A stretch of DNA of 62,910 nt. Source: a virus. Shown in pieces: positions 28,640 through 36,555 of this stretch; within the stretch, counting starts at the first letter, position 1; each line of letters starts with the position of its first letter. Both the position numbers and the translations under genes were made by a program. A model generated the notes under the pieces. That model made no database searches. It was not told the DNA's origin and saw nothing but the letters and a program-made list of their open reading frames with translations. The stretch spans positions 1 through 62,910 of the IMG/VR virus record IMGVR_UViG_3300031787_008401. One strand, written 5' to 3'.

Positions 28640-29529
28640 ACGCCGAAACTTTCAAAAAAAAGTATCCTCAAATAAATTTTTATGTAGGACATGAAACGGA
28701 TAAAACTGTAACTAAAGATTCGGGAGTAAATGTATTATATTTCACAAATAAATGTAATTTAGCTTGTACATATTGTTATGAAGATTTGCCTGGTCGCCCT
28801 CCACAAATTTTGTCTAAAGAAGATATTAAAAAAAGTATCGATAGAGTTATAGAAAGAGAAGATCCCAATAGTCAAACATTATTTGTTCTTTTTGGTGGAG
28901 AAGCTACTATGGAATGGGATAATGTTTGTTATGCCATGAATTATGCCTATACAAAAAAGAAAAATGTTCATTTTAATTTAAACACAAATGGCATAAGATA
29001 CCTAAAACAAAGTTTTATAGAGGAAACAAAAAACAATTTTTTTTATAAAAAAAACTTGTTAAGTATAGACGTTAGTTTTGACGGTATAGGAAATTCGGAT
29101 AGAGTCACACACGGCGGCAAGGATTCAACTAATTTAATGATCCAAGTTTTCAGAAATTTGAGAAAAAACGCAATGAAATTTAGGATAAGATACACCATAC
29201 ATCACAAAAACGTTCATAATTGCTATGAAGATATGTCCAATATTATTAGATATTTTAAACCAACCCGTCTTATAACATCCGTTGCGTGGGAAACTCTCAA
29301 TAAAATTCAAATTGACTTGCTCCAAAACATGAAAGAAAGTCTCAGGAAAGATTGGATAAATAGGATAATTGATGTTCCAGTTTGTGAGTTATTTTGTGAC
29401 ATGTGTGATGGATGTGGTGAGAGAAAGGAAGTAAAAACTTATTTTACTGACGAGGGTAATGTAACCACATATGGTAATTATGAGAACTCCCCGAAATTTC
29501 ATGATTTTAAAGAAAAGGTAATAATATGA
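28636..29529 (+). CDS. Radical SAM protein 4
   Basis: A 297-residue protein. Ahead of the barrel is a 38-residue N-terminal part. The cluster motif C40-x3-C44-x2-C47 lies in NKCNLACTYCYEDL, and the GGE motif is FVLFGGEATMEWDN near residue 90. A later ISVSFDGIG-type strand (SIDVSFDGIGNSDR) marks the barrel. The C-terminal cysteines are packed closely: VCELFCDMCDGCGERK, near residue 255. This is a shortened auxiliary-cluster region, unlike the SPASM layout of the first two enzymes. The next gene starts inside its stop (ATGA). The substrate is unknown; the position three genes before the CTCNCNY protein fits a peptide maturase. Confidence 0.8.
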   Translation: MNAETFKKKYPQINFYVGHETDKTVTKDSGVNVLYFTNKCNLACTYCYEDLPGRPPQILSKEDIKKSIDRVIEREDPNSQTLFVLFGGEATMEWDNVCYAMNYAYTKKKNVHFNLNTNGIRYLKQSFIEETKNNFFYKKNLLSIDVSFDGIGNSDRVTHGGKDSTNLMIQVFRNLRKNAMKFRIRYTIHHKNVHNCYEDMSNIIRYFKPTRLITSVAWETLNKIQIDLLQNMKESLRKDWINRIIDVPVCELFCDMCDGCGERKEVKTYFTDEGNVTTYGNYENSPKFHDFKEKVII

Positions 29530-29918
29530 GCACTGATAGAGAAATTGTAATTGAAAAGTTAACGAGTATTTCACAAAATATTAAAGAGATATCGGAATAT
29601 GATGAAGGCCTCGCCAACTTAATTTGGATAGGTTTTGACACAGCTATGAGTTTAGCACAATCTATTTCTGAAAATAATGAGAAAAAGGAACAAATTGATA
29701 TTTCTGTTTACATTCAACAAATTTGTGATGCTTTGGGTGTTGATATTGAACAAATGGTTTTATCAATTATTCAAAATAACAATACTCAAGAATCTAGTAA
29801 TAAAGAGCCGGACTTGGAAACTTTAGACTTTATAACATCCGATCTTGATGACTATGAAAAGTTTTTAGCAAAAAGTTCAGCAAAAAATAATTTAGATTTT
29901 TTATCAAAGGAAATATAA
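29526..29918 (+). CDS. Small acidic protein upstream of the Cys-rich protein
   Basis: A 130-residue acidic protein without a recognised family. It looks mostly helical: an N-terminal region LTSISQNIKEISEYDEGLAN, a middle ISVYIQQICDALGVDIEQMV and an acidic tail with ETLDFITSDLDDYEKF. It has a single cysteine. It starts in the stop codon of radical SAM protein 4 and ends 1 nt before the start of the CTCNCNY protein. That placement suggests a chaperone or peptide-binding partner that presents the Cys-rich protein to the enzymes, as small RRE proteins do in other peptide pathways. No RRE winged-helix pattern could be identified by eye. Confidence 0.6.
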   Translation: MSTDREIVIEKLTSISQNIKEISEYDEGLANLIWIGFDTAMSLAQSISENNEKKEQIDISVYIQQICDALGVDIEQMVLSIIQNNNTQESSNKEPDLETLDFITSDLDDYEKFLAKSSAKNNLDFLSKEI

Positions 29919-29919
29919 G

Positions 29920-30528
29920 ATGGCTTTAGGTAAAATGTTTGACACTACTCTTGGAGTAGGTACTAACACAACTCCTGCTGGTGAACATAAAAGGCTATCA
30001 ATAACTATACAAGGAACTGTTGGTAGTAATGCAGTGAATTATGATCTTGCGAATGTTGTAGCTGGAGAGGATTTAATAACTAGATCGTTTTTTCAATCGC
30101 TGCTTGATAAAGCAAAAGAAGAAAATACGAGAAGGGGAGGCAGCGCCACTAAAGGTTCGTTATCAACAACAAACATTAGAGCTGCCGACTTTAATAATAT
30201 CCGAGCACTTTTTGCTGTTGCCGATTCTAGGACAAATCAAGTTTATAATGATTGGTCTGGTGCAAATGCTAATTTGCCTAATGGTCCGACAGTAAATAGT
30301 CCCACAATAACAACCTTTCCTACTACTGCTGCACCAACTGGTGTTCCAGCAGCAGTTACCACAGATCCAGCAACTCAAATTAGAGCTACAATTCTGAATT
30401 CTCTCATTAATGCTTTGAATTCTGCTGGGCAAGTTTGCACCTGTAATTGTAATTATTGTACTTGTAATTGCAATTATTGTACATGTAACTGTAATTACGC
30501 ATGTACCTGCAACTGTAATTACTCCTAA
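29920..30528 (+). CDS. CTCNCNY-repeat protein, candidate radical SAM substrate
   Basis: A 202-residue protein in two parts. Residues 1-171 are an ordinary soluble domain (ALGKMFDTTLGVGTNTTPAG at the start, a helix EDLITRSFFQSLLDKAKEEN, a proline/threonine-rich linker about 125-150, then ATILNSLINALNSAGQ). The C-terminal 30 residues consist of four units CTCNCNY, with C, C, A or S as the joining residue, and carry 12 cysteines. The four DNA units use different synonymous codons (TGT/TGC, AAT/AAC, TAT/TAC), so the peptide sequence itself appears selected. Such a low-complexity Cys/Asn/Tyr tail next to radical SAM/SPASM enzymes is what a ribosomal peptide precursor core looks like. Alternatives are metal binding or a virion tip. 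The domain could be a leader or a carrier. Confidence 0.75.
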   Translation: MALGKMFDTTLGVGTNTTPAGEHKRLSITIQGTVGSNAVNYDLANVVAGEDLITRSFFQSLLDKAKEENTRRGGSATKGSLSTTNIRAADFNNIRALFAVADSRTNQVYNDWSGANANLPNGPTVNSPTITTFPTTAAPTGVPAAVTTDPATQIRATILNSLINALNSAGQVCTCNCNYCTCNCNYCTCNCNYACTCNCNYS

Positions 30529-30539
30529 TTAAAAATATT

Positions 30540-31001
30540 ATGTTTTTTCAACTAAATCATTTAGAAGAAACCAATATGTCTTACATAAGACATTTTAATC
30601 ATGGAATAAGATTGGGATCTTGGTTATTTTTGTGTTCCATCATTTTTTTAATTTATTGTCTTTTCTCTTTAAAATTTTTAGAAAACTTTGTGATAGCACG
30701 AATAAACACAATGTATCATGGATTAATGTTGCGATGGTTTGAAGATGAAACATTTAATCGTGGAAAACCAGAAAAAGATGTTTTAGAAGAAAAGAAATAT
30801 AAAAAGCAGTATGTAAAATTGATCGAAGATGGAATGATAAATCCTTTCAATAAAGTTAAAATATTTAATGGACTGTTAATTGCATCCATTACTAGTATAA
30901 CACATTCTTTTATACCACAAATATTTGTGCATCATGCTGCCACCAATGTAATAAGATTATATTTTAATTATAAAATAATGGAGAAATTAAATGAAAAATG
31001 A
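30540..31001 (+). CDS. DUF6356-like membrane protein
   Basis: A 153-residue protein that begins FFQLNHLEETNMSYIRHFNH, followed by a hydrophobic segment SWLFLCSIIFLIYCLFSLKF (about residues 27-46), a charged middle part, and a C-terminal IASITSITHSFIPQIFVHHA, then ATNVIRLYF. The His-rich start and the THSFIPxxF ending resemble DUF6356 small membrane proteins found in bacteria and marine phages. Here a longer insert (about residues 60-105) separates the halves. It starts 11 nt after the CTCNCNY protein, so it may export or tether its product at the inner membrane. ATG 30576 is a possible later start but would remove the conserved HLEET part. Confidence 0.5.
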   Translation: MFFQLNHLEETNMSYIRHFNHGIRLGSWLFLCSIIFLIYCLFSLKFLENFVIARINTMYHGLMLRWFEDETFNRGKPEKDVLEEKKYKKQYVKLIEDGMINPFNKVKIFNGLLIASITSITHSFIPQIFVHHAATNVIRLYFNYKIMEKLNEK

Positions 31002-31395
31002 TAGAGTTGAAATTGAAGGTATTGATGCGAATACTTATGCTGGAAAAGCAATTAATGCATGTAAGTTAAAAGCAAGAGGAATTTTTGGAGATGAACTTTT
31101 AACTTTTAAACTTTTGGATTTTGTAAGTTTTTTAATGTTAAATAATGAATTTACGTCAAAAGGTTATTTTATTAGTGAACATAATAGGGAAGAAATTTAT
31201 ATAAAAATTATAGAAACTGGTGATATACAATTAATAAATGATTTGGAAAAATATATTAATCTTAGAGATTCTATAAAAGAATTACAAAGAAAAAAAGATG
31301 AATTTTACGATATTATTGAAAAATTAAATAATTTATCAAACTTGAATGATGAAACGAGTGTTAATGAAATTGTAGAGTCTTATCTAAGGAGATAA
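30991..31395 (+). CDS. Unknown helical protein
   Basis: A 134-residue protein with no recognised domain. It starts within the end of the membrane protein gene (11-nt overlap). The N-terminal part (IEGIDANTYAGKAINACKLK) is compact, and the C-terminal half (LRDSIKELQRKKDEFYDIIE, KLNNLSNLND) forms a charged coiled-coil-like helix. It contains a single cysteine. The stop lies 2 nt before the start of the next gene. Its place in the chain argues that it is a real gene; its function is unknown. Confidence 0.55.
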   Translation: MKNDRVEIEGIDANTYAGKAINACKLKARGIFGDELLTFKLLDFVSFLMLNNEFTSKGYFISEHNREEIYIKIIETGDIQLINDLEKYINLRDSIKELQRKKDEFYDIIEKLNNLSNLNDETSVNEIVESYLRR

Positions 31396-31397
31396 AT

Positions 31398-32390
31398 TTG
31401 ATAACCTTAATAAATGGACCTAAAAGTATACATTTAAGATATATTGCTAGAAGTATTTTAGATTCTGAAAAGATATGGAATTTTGAAGATTATACTGTAA
31501 AATATAAAAATGATGGATTCATAATTTTCGATTCAGAAGGAACAAATATATATTGCAATAACTCGGAATTGGGTAATATAAACAATGATCTTTTAATAAT
31601 GACCGAAGGTCAGAAAACTTATCTATTGGAAGAAATAGATAAGTTTAGTCACGACATTAATGAAAAAATTGTAGAACATCATTTCATAGATTCTTGGCCT
31701 ACAACAAGTATAGATAATTTATTCAGTGAAGAATGTTTTTTGGAAAATTATGAATCTTTAGAATATGAAATGGAGTATCAAAAACTTTTAGATGACTTGA
31801 AGGATGATAGTATAACTAACATATGGACTGGAAGATTTTCTGCTTCTTGTATAAAAACCCTAAGGGAAAAGTTAGGAACAGAAAATGTAAGAGTTATAAA
31901 CTTTTTCAGGAATCCTAGTGCTTGCATTTTTGGCAATCAATTAGATCCTGATTGTCAGTTAAAAAATGGATTAATTTCTATTTTAAATATGGTAATGGTT
32001 AAAAATTTACCAAATACCTTTAATATTAGATATGAAGATTTTTTAACCAATAAAAATTTTCATCTAAATGAAAATCAGATAGATTTTCCGGAAAAAATTG
32101 TAAATTATAATGGTATTATTAGTCTTTATGAAAAAGAAAACTATAGATTAGAATTAATAAATGAAAATTTGATGGATCAGTTAAATCAAAACTTTTTGGA
32201 TTTTGACTTGATAAAAAATTTAAAAATTGGAATGAGACCAAATAATTATAAAGATTATGAAGGTTTTGAAAAATATATGACGTTATTAGAAAATAATTTA
32301 AATTTAGAAATTGCGAATAATATTCCAAAAAACTTTTTTGAATTTTTAGGTTATACTCCATTAACAGTGGAACAAATTATCACCGGTTAA
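31398..32390 (+). CDS. Sulfotransferase-like protein (tentative)
   Basis: A 330-residue protein read from TTG 31398, just after the GGAGATAA of the preceding gene end, which can act as its ribosome binding site. Three spots recall the P-loop sulfotransferase fold: an N-terminal TLINGPKSIHLRYIARSIL where the PAPS-binding loop would be, a strand followed by NVRVINFFRNPSACIF where the 3'-phosphate motif (RxPxxxxxS-like) sits, and FNIRYEDFL matching the common YEDL motif. The sequence between is acidic and divergent, and the loop lacks the normal GxxRSG pattern. Sulfation of a sugar or tyrosine would suit this cassette, but the assignment is weak. It may be a degenerate or new P-loop family. Confidence 0.35.
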   Translation: MITLINGPKSIHLRYIARSILDSEKIWNFEDYTVKYKNDGFIIFDSEGTNIYCNNSELGNINNDLLIMTEGQKTYLLEEIDKFSHDINEKIVEHHFIDSWPTTSIDNLFSEECFLENYESLEYEMEYQKLLDDLKDDSITNIWTGRFSASCIKTLREKLGTENVRVINFFRNPSACIFGNQLDPDCQLKNGLISILNMVMVKNLPNTFNIRYEDFLTNKNFHLNENQIDFPEKIVNYNGIISLYEKENYRLELINENLMDQLNQNFLDFDLIKNLKIGMRPNNYKDYEGFEKYMTLLENNLNLEIANNIPKNFFEFLGYTPLTVEQIITG

Positions 32391-32394
32391 TTCT

Positions 32395-33273
32395 GTGTCT
32401 TTAGTAAATCTGAGAAACTATGATTTAGTTATAACTACTTCATTTGGTTTCAAATTTGGAATTTGTGGTCATTTATTTGAAATGATTGAATATTATTGGG
32501 CTATAAAAAATTGGACAAATCTAAATCCTTGTATACTATTGTCCGATGGTACTACAATAGACGAATTTAATATAGCTTTAAACACGAAATATGATAATCT
32601 AGTTGTTGAAAATTTAATATACCATCCTTTTCCAAAACTATTATTGTCAAAAAATTTATTGATAGTTGACGGATCTTCAAGACTTGATAATTCGGAAATA
32701 TATACAGATAATTTTTTTCTATTCAGATGTCATGAAAAAAATTATGACTTTTATATAAACAATAAAGCGCAATGTCACTTATTTCAAGATTTTGAAATAT
32801 ATGATGATATTCCTAAAAAAATAAATGTTTTTGATTATAAGAAAAAATTATTATATTCAAAATTTAAAAAAATAAATGATGATGTAGAAAATTCTGTAAT
32901 GTTTTATTTGACAGATGTTAGTAGATTTATGTCTGAAGAAACAATAACTGAAATTTCCAATAAATATTCTTTCAACAACACAGTAGTATTTACAAATAAA
33001 CCAGAACTTTATACAAAAATAAAAACATATAAAGTTCCAGTCCCAGACATGTGGAATAAATTTTCTACATATGTTTATACTAAATTACCTGGCAAAAAAG
33101 ATTGTTCCAATAGATTTATTTTAGAGTGTATGCACTATGATAAAGAAGTTGTTTATGATATAGATTATTATGATAAAGCTTTAGAAATTAGAAAAAAGGA
33201 TGGAATAAAAAATACATCTTTAGAACAAGGTGATTTTTTTATCAATTATATCAATGAACAAATTAAGTGTTAA
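32395..33273 (+). CDS. Unknown protein, possible GT-B-type glycosyltransferase
   Basis: A 292-residue protein with GTG start at 32395, 4 nt after the preceding stop. The N-terminus LVITTSFGFKFGICGHLFEM and the last third, with KKDCSNRFILECMHYDKEVV followed by YDIDYYDKALEIRKKDG, resemble the two ends of a GT-B fold, where an arginine/glutamate pair (NRxxxEC) holds the nucleotide sugar. No clear family signature could be named. It contains many aromatic residues and no membrane segment. Its end overlaps the start of the next radical SAM gene by 20 nt. The glycosyltransferase suggestion is inference from shape and context. Confidence 0.4.
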   Translation: MSLVNLRNYDLVITTSFGFKFGICGHLFEMIEYYWAIKNWTNLNPCILLSDGTTIDEFNIALNTKYDNLVVENLIYHPFPKLLLSKNLLIVDGSSRLDNSEIYTDNFFLFRCHEKNYDFYINNKAQCHLFQDFEIYDDIPKKINVFDYKKKLLYSKFKKINDDVENSVMFYLTDVSRFMSEETITEISNKYSFNNTVVFTNKPELYTKIKTYKVPVPDMWNKFSTYVYTKLPGKKDCSNRFILECMHYDKEVVYDIDYYDKALEIRKKDGIKNTSLEQGDFFINYINEQIKC

Positions 33274-34246
33274 AAAAATACTGATAGATTATGATAGACC
33301 TATTAACAATAGAGCTAAATTAGATACTGGTAAACTCTGTAATTATAAATGTGAATTTTGTTACTATAAAAATAGTTTGTCTGAGAGAGATGAACTTGAT
33401 AAAATCTACAAAAGAATAGATTATTTACTTGACTATGGCATAAAAGAAATCGATCTTAGTGGTGGTGAAAGTAGTGTAGAACCGAATTGGTTTAATATAT
33501 TAAATTATTGCCAAAATAAATTTGATAGAATTAGTTGCCTTAGTCACGGAGGTAAATTTAGTGATAAAGAATTTATTCAAAAAAGTTTCGACTTAGGTTT
33601 AAGAGAGATACTCTTTAGTCTACATTGTACGGATGAAAGTGTTCATGATAAAATTGTAGGCAAAAAAGGAGCTTTTAAAAATTTAATTAAAGCTATTGAG
33701 AACTCCCACCGTTTAAATATTGAAGTTAGATTGAACACAACTGTATATCATGAAAACTACAATAAAATAGACACTTCTTTTATAAAATCTTTAAACCCCA
33801 CCCAAGTTAATTTTATTGCTCTCAATTATTGGAGAGACAATAAAGATTTTTATCCTATTGATTACGGAACAATTTGTTCCTATGTTTCAAATTATATTGA
33901 TGACCTTAAGGACTCAACCGAAGTTAATGCTAGATATTTTCCTTATTGTTTTATGCCATCAAAAGAAAAATATATAAAAAACCATTATCATCATATATAT
34001 GACTTTAAAGATTGGAATAAAGCGGTTTATAGTGGAACATTAGACACTAAAAAAAATTATACGCACAATGAAAAAGTAGAACATTCTTTCTCTGAAGCGG
34101 AACGAATGAGAATTTATAGTTACTTTAAAACCGAAGAATGTACAAAGTGTAAATATTTTTATATATGTGATGGTATAGAAAATGAACTTAAAGATAAAGT
34201 TAGTCCAAATCCTGTTTTTGGAGAAAAGATAAGATTAATATGGTAA
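33254..34246 (+). CDS. Radical SAM protein 5
   Basis: A 330-residue protein starting at ATG 33254. An earlier in-frame ATG at 33230 would give a longer overlap with the previous gene. The motif C29-x3-C33-x2-C36 is GKLCNYKCEFCYY, and the GGE-type motif is IDLSGGESSVEPNWF near residue 70. The barrel then continues with EILFSLHCTDE, a typical radical SAM strand. Near the C-terminus, YCFMPSKEKY and later ECTKCKYFYICDGIEN give the C-x2-C-x5-C spacing seen in SPASM-like auxiliary sites. It is followed by a glycosyltransferase gene overlapping by 7 nt. The substrate is unknown. Confidence 0.8.
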   Translation: MNKLSVKKILIDYDRPINNRAKLDTGKLCNYKCEFCYYKNSLSERDELDKIYKRIDYLLDYGIKEIDLSGGESSVEPNWFNILNYCQNKFDRISCLSHGGKFSDKEFIQKSFDLGLREILFSLHCTDESVHDKIVGKKGAFKNLIKAIENSHRLNIEVRLNTTVYHENYNKIDTSFIKSLNPTQVNFIALNYWRDNKDFYPIDYGTICSYVSNYIDDLKDSTEVNARYFPYCFMPSKEKYIKNHYHHIYDFKDWNKAVYSGTLDTKKNYTHNEKVEHSFSEAERMRIYSYFKTEECTKCKYFYICDGIENELKDKVSPNPVFGEKIRLIW

Positions 34247-34926
34247 ACATTGATTTATCTATTTTAATACTTACGCATAATAGGCCTAAACTTTTTGAAA
34301 GAAGTTTAAATTCAATTTTATCATATTTAACTCCAAAAATAGAAGTAATTGTAAATAATGATAGTTCTGATATAAAAGAAATTGAAAATACTAATGTAAA
34401 TTATTATTATGAAAAATTTAATAATATATCAAGTGTATATGAATTTTTATTTCTTAAGTCTAAAGGAAAATATATTTATTTTTTGGAAGATGATGACTAT
34501 TTGAGGAAGCAATTTTTCGAACAAAGTTTTGATGCTGATATTATAGCTGGAAATTATTGTCCTACCTATAAGCCAGATAATACTTTTGAAATAATAAATT
34601 TGTTTAAAGATGAAGTTATACACGATAAATGTGAATTTTTAAATAAATTAAACTTAGAACATTTACAATTAGGACAATTTATATTTAAAAGAAGTGTAAT
34701 TGAAGATTTTTATTTTGGAATAGATAACAATATTCATAATGATATTAGACTGGTCTATCACGCTTCACAAAAGTCGAAGAAATTTAGAATGACCAATAAA
34801 GTATTTTACTACCAAACAAAAGATGGTAATGATAATATTTCTTTTCCTGGAACAAAAAAAAGTATAAACGTAACGGCATCTTTGGACTTTTTAAAAAATT
34901 ATGAAATACAAAATACAACATCATAA
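34240..34926 (+). CDS. Family 2-type glycosyltransferase
   Basis: A 228-residue GT-A protein. The N-terminus DLSILILTHNRPKLFERSLN is the classical family 2 nucleotide-binding start. KGKYIYFLEDDDYLRKQFFE (about residues 70-89) contains the DxD-type metal site (EDDD), and the later HNDIRLVYHASQKS fits the acceptor side. The protein is short, with no membrane helix, so it is a soluble sugar transferase. It overlaps both neighbours (7 nt upstream, 26 nt downstream), both of which are radical SAM genes, so the three are made together. The sugar donor and acceptor cannot be read from the sequence. Confidence 0.8.
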   Translation: MVNIDLSILILTHNRPKLFERSLNSILSYLTPKIEVIVNNDSSDIKEIENTNVNYYYEKFNNISSVYEFLFLKSKGKYIYFLEDDDYLRKQFFEQSFDADIIAGNYCPTYKPDNTFEIINLFKDEVIHDKCEFLNKLNLEHLQLGQFIFKRSVIEDFYFGIDNNIHNDIRLVYHASQKSKKFRMTNKVFYYQTKDGNDNISFPGTKKSINVTASLDFLKNYEIQNTTS

Positions 34927-35803
34927 AGATCAAGATCCGGATCATATTAATATTCATTGGGATAGTCTTACTATTTGTCAACTCAAGTGTTCTTATTGTT
35001 ACGCTAGAAATGAGTATGGTAAAGAATGGGGTAAACTATCTAGTAAAAAAACAATTGATGCTGTATTGGATGCTTTAAATCGAAGTAGTTTGAATTTTAA
35101 TTTGGGTTTGTTGGGTGGCGAACCAACTTTAGGTCCTTATTATTACCATATTTTAGACTCAATCAGTAAAATGGAGAAATTTAATTGGGTTTATGTTGTA
35201 ACAAATGCTGAAAAGGATTTGACACTTCACCCACATTATGATAAACTGGCTTTCCTATTCAGTTACCACCCGGCCGATTGTACGGATGAAAATAGATTTC
35301 TCAATAATATACATCATATGCTGGGTAGAGGTTATAAATGTAAAGTGAATGTTATGCTTCACCATGATAAAAGTTTATGGCCAAAAATAAAAAATATGTT
35401 TGAAACTTTGGAAAAAATACCCAATTTAAAAATACATCCACACTTTTTATATGGTAATAGTATCACTAAATTGTTTAACTATAGAAAAGATTTTTGGGAA
35501 TATTTTTCTTTTTTAGAGTCGTATGAAAAAGAATTAAAATATGATGATGATTTTTTTAATGATTATATTATATTTAGGGATAAATTAACCAATTTTAAAG
35601 GATGGAATTGTTACAACAATAATTATGAAATTGACGTTAGAGGTAACGTTGTTAAATTTTGTATGCCAAAAACTGATAATATTAATCTCATAAGCAATAG
35701 AGATTTTTTTAAAAATATAACCAAAACTGTTCCTATGGTTTGTCCACATAAAGCTTGCAATTGTGATGGTCTTTTAAAACAATTAAAAATTAAAAATGAG
35801 TAA
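34901..35803 (+). CDS. Radical SAM protein 6 (twitch-type C-terminus)
   Basis: A 300-residue protein with C26-x3-C30-x2-C33 (TICQLKCSYCYARNE) and GLLGGEPTLGPYYYH near residue 68. The C-terminus has the same arrangement as radical SAM proteins 3, 7 and 8: FKGWNCYNNNYEIDVRGNVV, KFCMPK, then MVCPHKACNCDG. This resembles a twitch domain with one auxiliary iron-sulfur cluster. Similarity with protein 3 in both the first and last part (HWxxLxxCxLKCSYC; FKGYKC/FKGWNC) suggests that the two are paralogues. Its start lies inside the glycosyltransferase gene end; its stop overlaps the next radical SAM start by 8 nt. Confidence 0.8.
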   Translation: MKYKIQHHKDQDPDHINIHWDSLTICQLKCSYCYARNEYGKEWGKLSSKKTIDAVLDALNRSSLNFNLGLLGGEPTLGPYYYHILDSISKMEKFNWVYVVTNAEKDLTLHPHYDKLAFLFSYHPADCTDENRFLNNIHHMLGRGYKCKVNVMLHHDKSLWPKIKNMFETLEKIPNLKIHPHFLYGNSITKLFNYRKDFWEYFSFLESYEKELKYDDDFFNDYIIFRDKLTNFKGWNCYNNNYEIDVRGNVVKFCMPKTDNINLISNRDFFKNITKTVPMVCPHKACNCDGLLKQLKIKNE

Positions 35804-36554
35804 GATTGTTGAATGGGAAATTACACTTAAATGTAATTATAAATGTGAGTATTGTACAAATTTGGATCCTAGTATGCGACCAGAATTGACTGAAGAAAAA
35901 ATAAAAGATTTTATAAAAAAATTAGGTGAGACATATCCCGGTGTAGAAATATTTATTTTTGGAGGGGAACCATTTGTTCATCCAAAAATAAATTTTATAA
36001 TAAAAACATTTAATGAATATAATATTCCATTTGTTATACAGACGAACTTCAGTAGTTATAGTAGAAAAACAATTCAAAAAATAAAAGATCCATTTAAAAT
36101 TAATATAAGTGTTCATCCTACAGAAACGTCTATAGAAGATATAGTTCAGGGATTAAAAGATACTAAAGTTAATATTAAAACTATAGATGTGATGTACACC
36201 GGTAAAGAAGCTATAGATTATTATTTTGCAGTAAAAAAATCTTTAGACCACGACAATTTATTTTTAACTCCAGTAACAGACTTTGGTGATGGTCATAGTG
36301 ATACTTTACTCGCACAATATCTTTCTTTAAAAAACAATTTAATGTATCGAAAAATAATTAAATTTGAAGATATTGAAAGACTAGGTAAACAACGAAGTGA
36401 TCTTTGGATAGATTCTAATTTTAACACTTTTGGAAAACCTTGTTTATATAAAGATAAATACTTCCTCTACTCACCCAACTTAGATTTGTATAACTGTTGT
36501 TATAGAATCAAAGTCAACAAATTGTGCCCGAAAACAAAATGTTTTCTAATGTAA
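35796..36554 (+). CDS. Radical SAM protein 7 (short)
   Basis: A 252-residue radical SAM protein, near the minimum for this fold. The cluster motif C13-x3-C17-x2-C20 is LKCNYKCEYCTNLD, and the GGE motif is IFIFGGEPFVHPKI near residue 56. The C-terminus CLYKDKYFLYSPNLDLYNCC, then LCPKTKCFLM, carries the shared auxiliary cysteine pattern. It ends only two residues after the final conserved cysteine. It starts within the last 8 nt of the previous gene and ends 1 nt before the next, so it belongs to a tight block of three sequential radical SAM or associated genes. Confidence 0.8.
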   Translation: MSKIVEWEITLKCNYKCEYCTNLDPSMRPELTEEKIKDFIKKLGETYPGVEIFIFGGEPFVHPKINFIIKTFNEYNIPFVIQTNFSSYSRKTIQKIKDPFKINISVHPTETSIEDIVQGLKDTKVNIKTIDVMYTGKEAIDYYFAVKKSLDHDNLFLTPVTDFGDGHSDTLLAQYLSLKNNLMYRKIIKFEDIERLGKQRSDLWIDSNFNTFGKPCLYKDKYFLYSPNLDLYNCCYRIKVNKLCPKTKCFLM

Positions 36555-36555
36555 T

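Noticed and set aside
30433-30525. Zinc finger or metallothionein reading of the CTCNCNY tail
   Set aside because: Not excluded, but metallothioneins rarely have strict seven-residue Cys/Asn/Tyr units and are not normally placed among radical SAM enzymes. Kept as the alternative rather than the main call.
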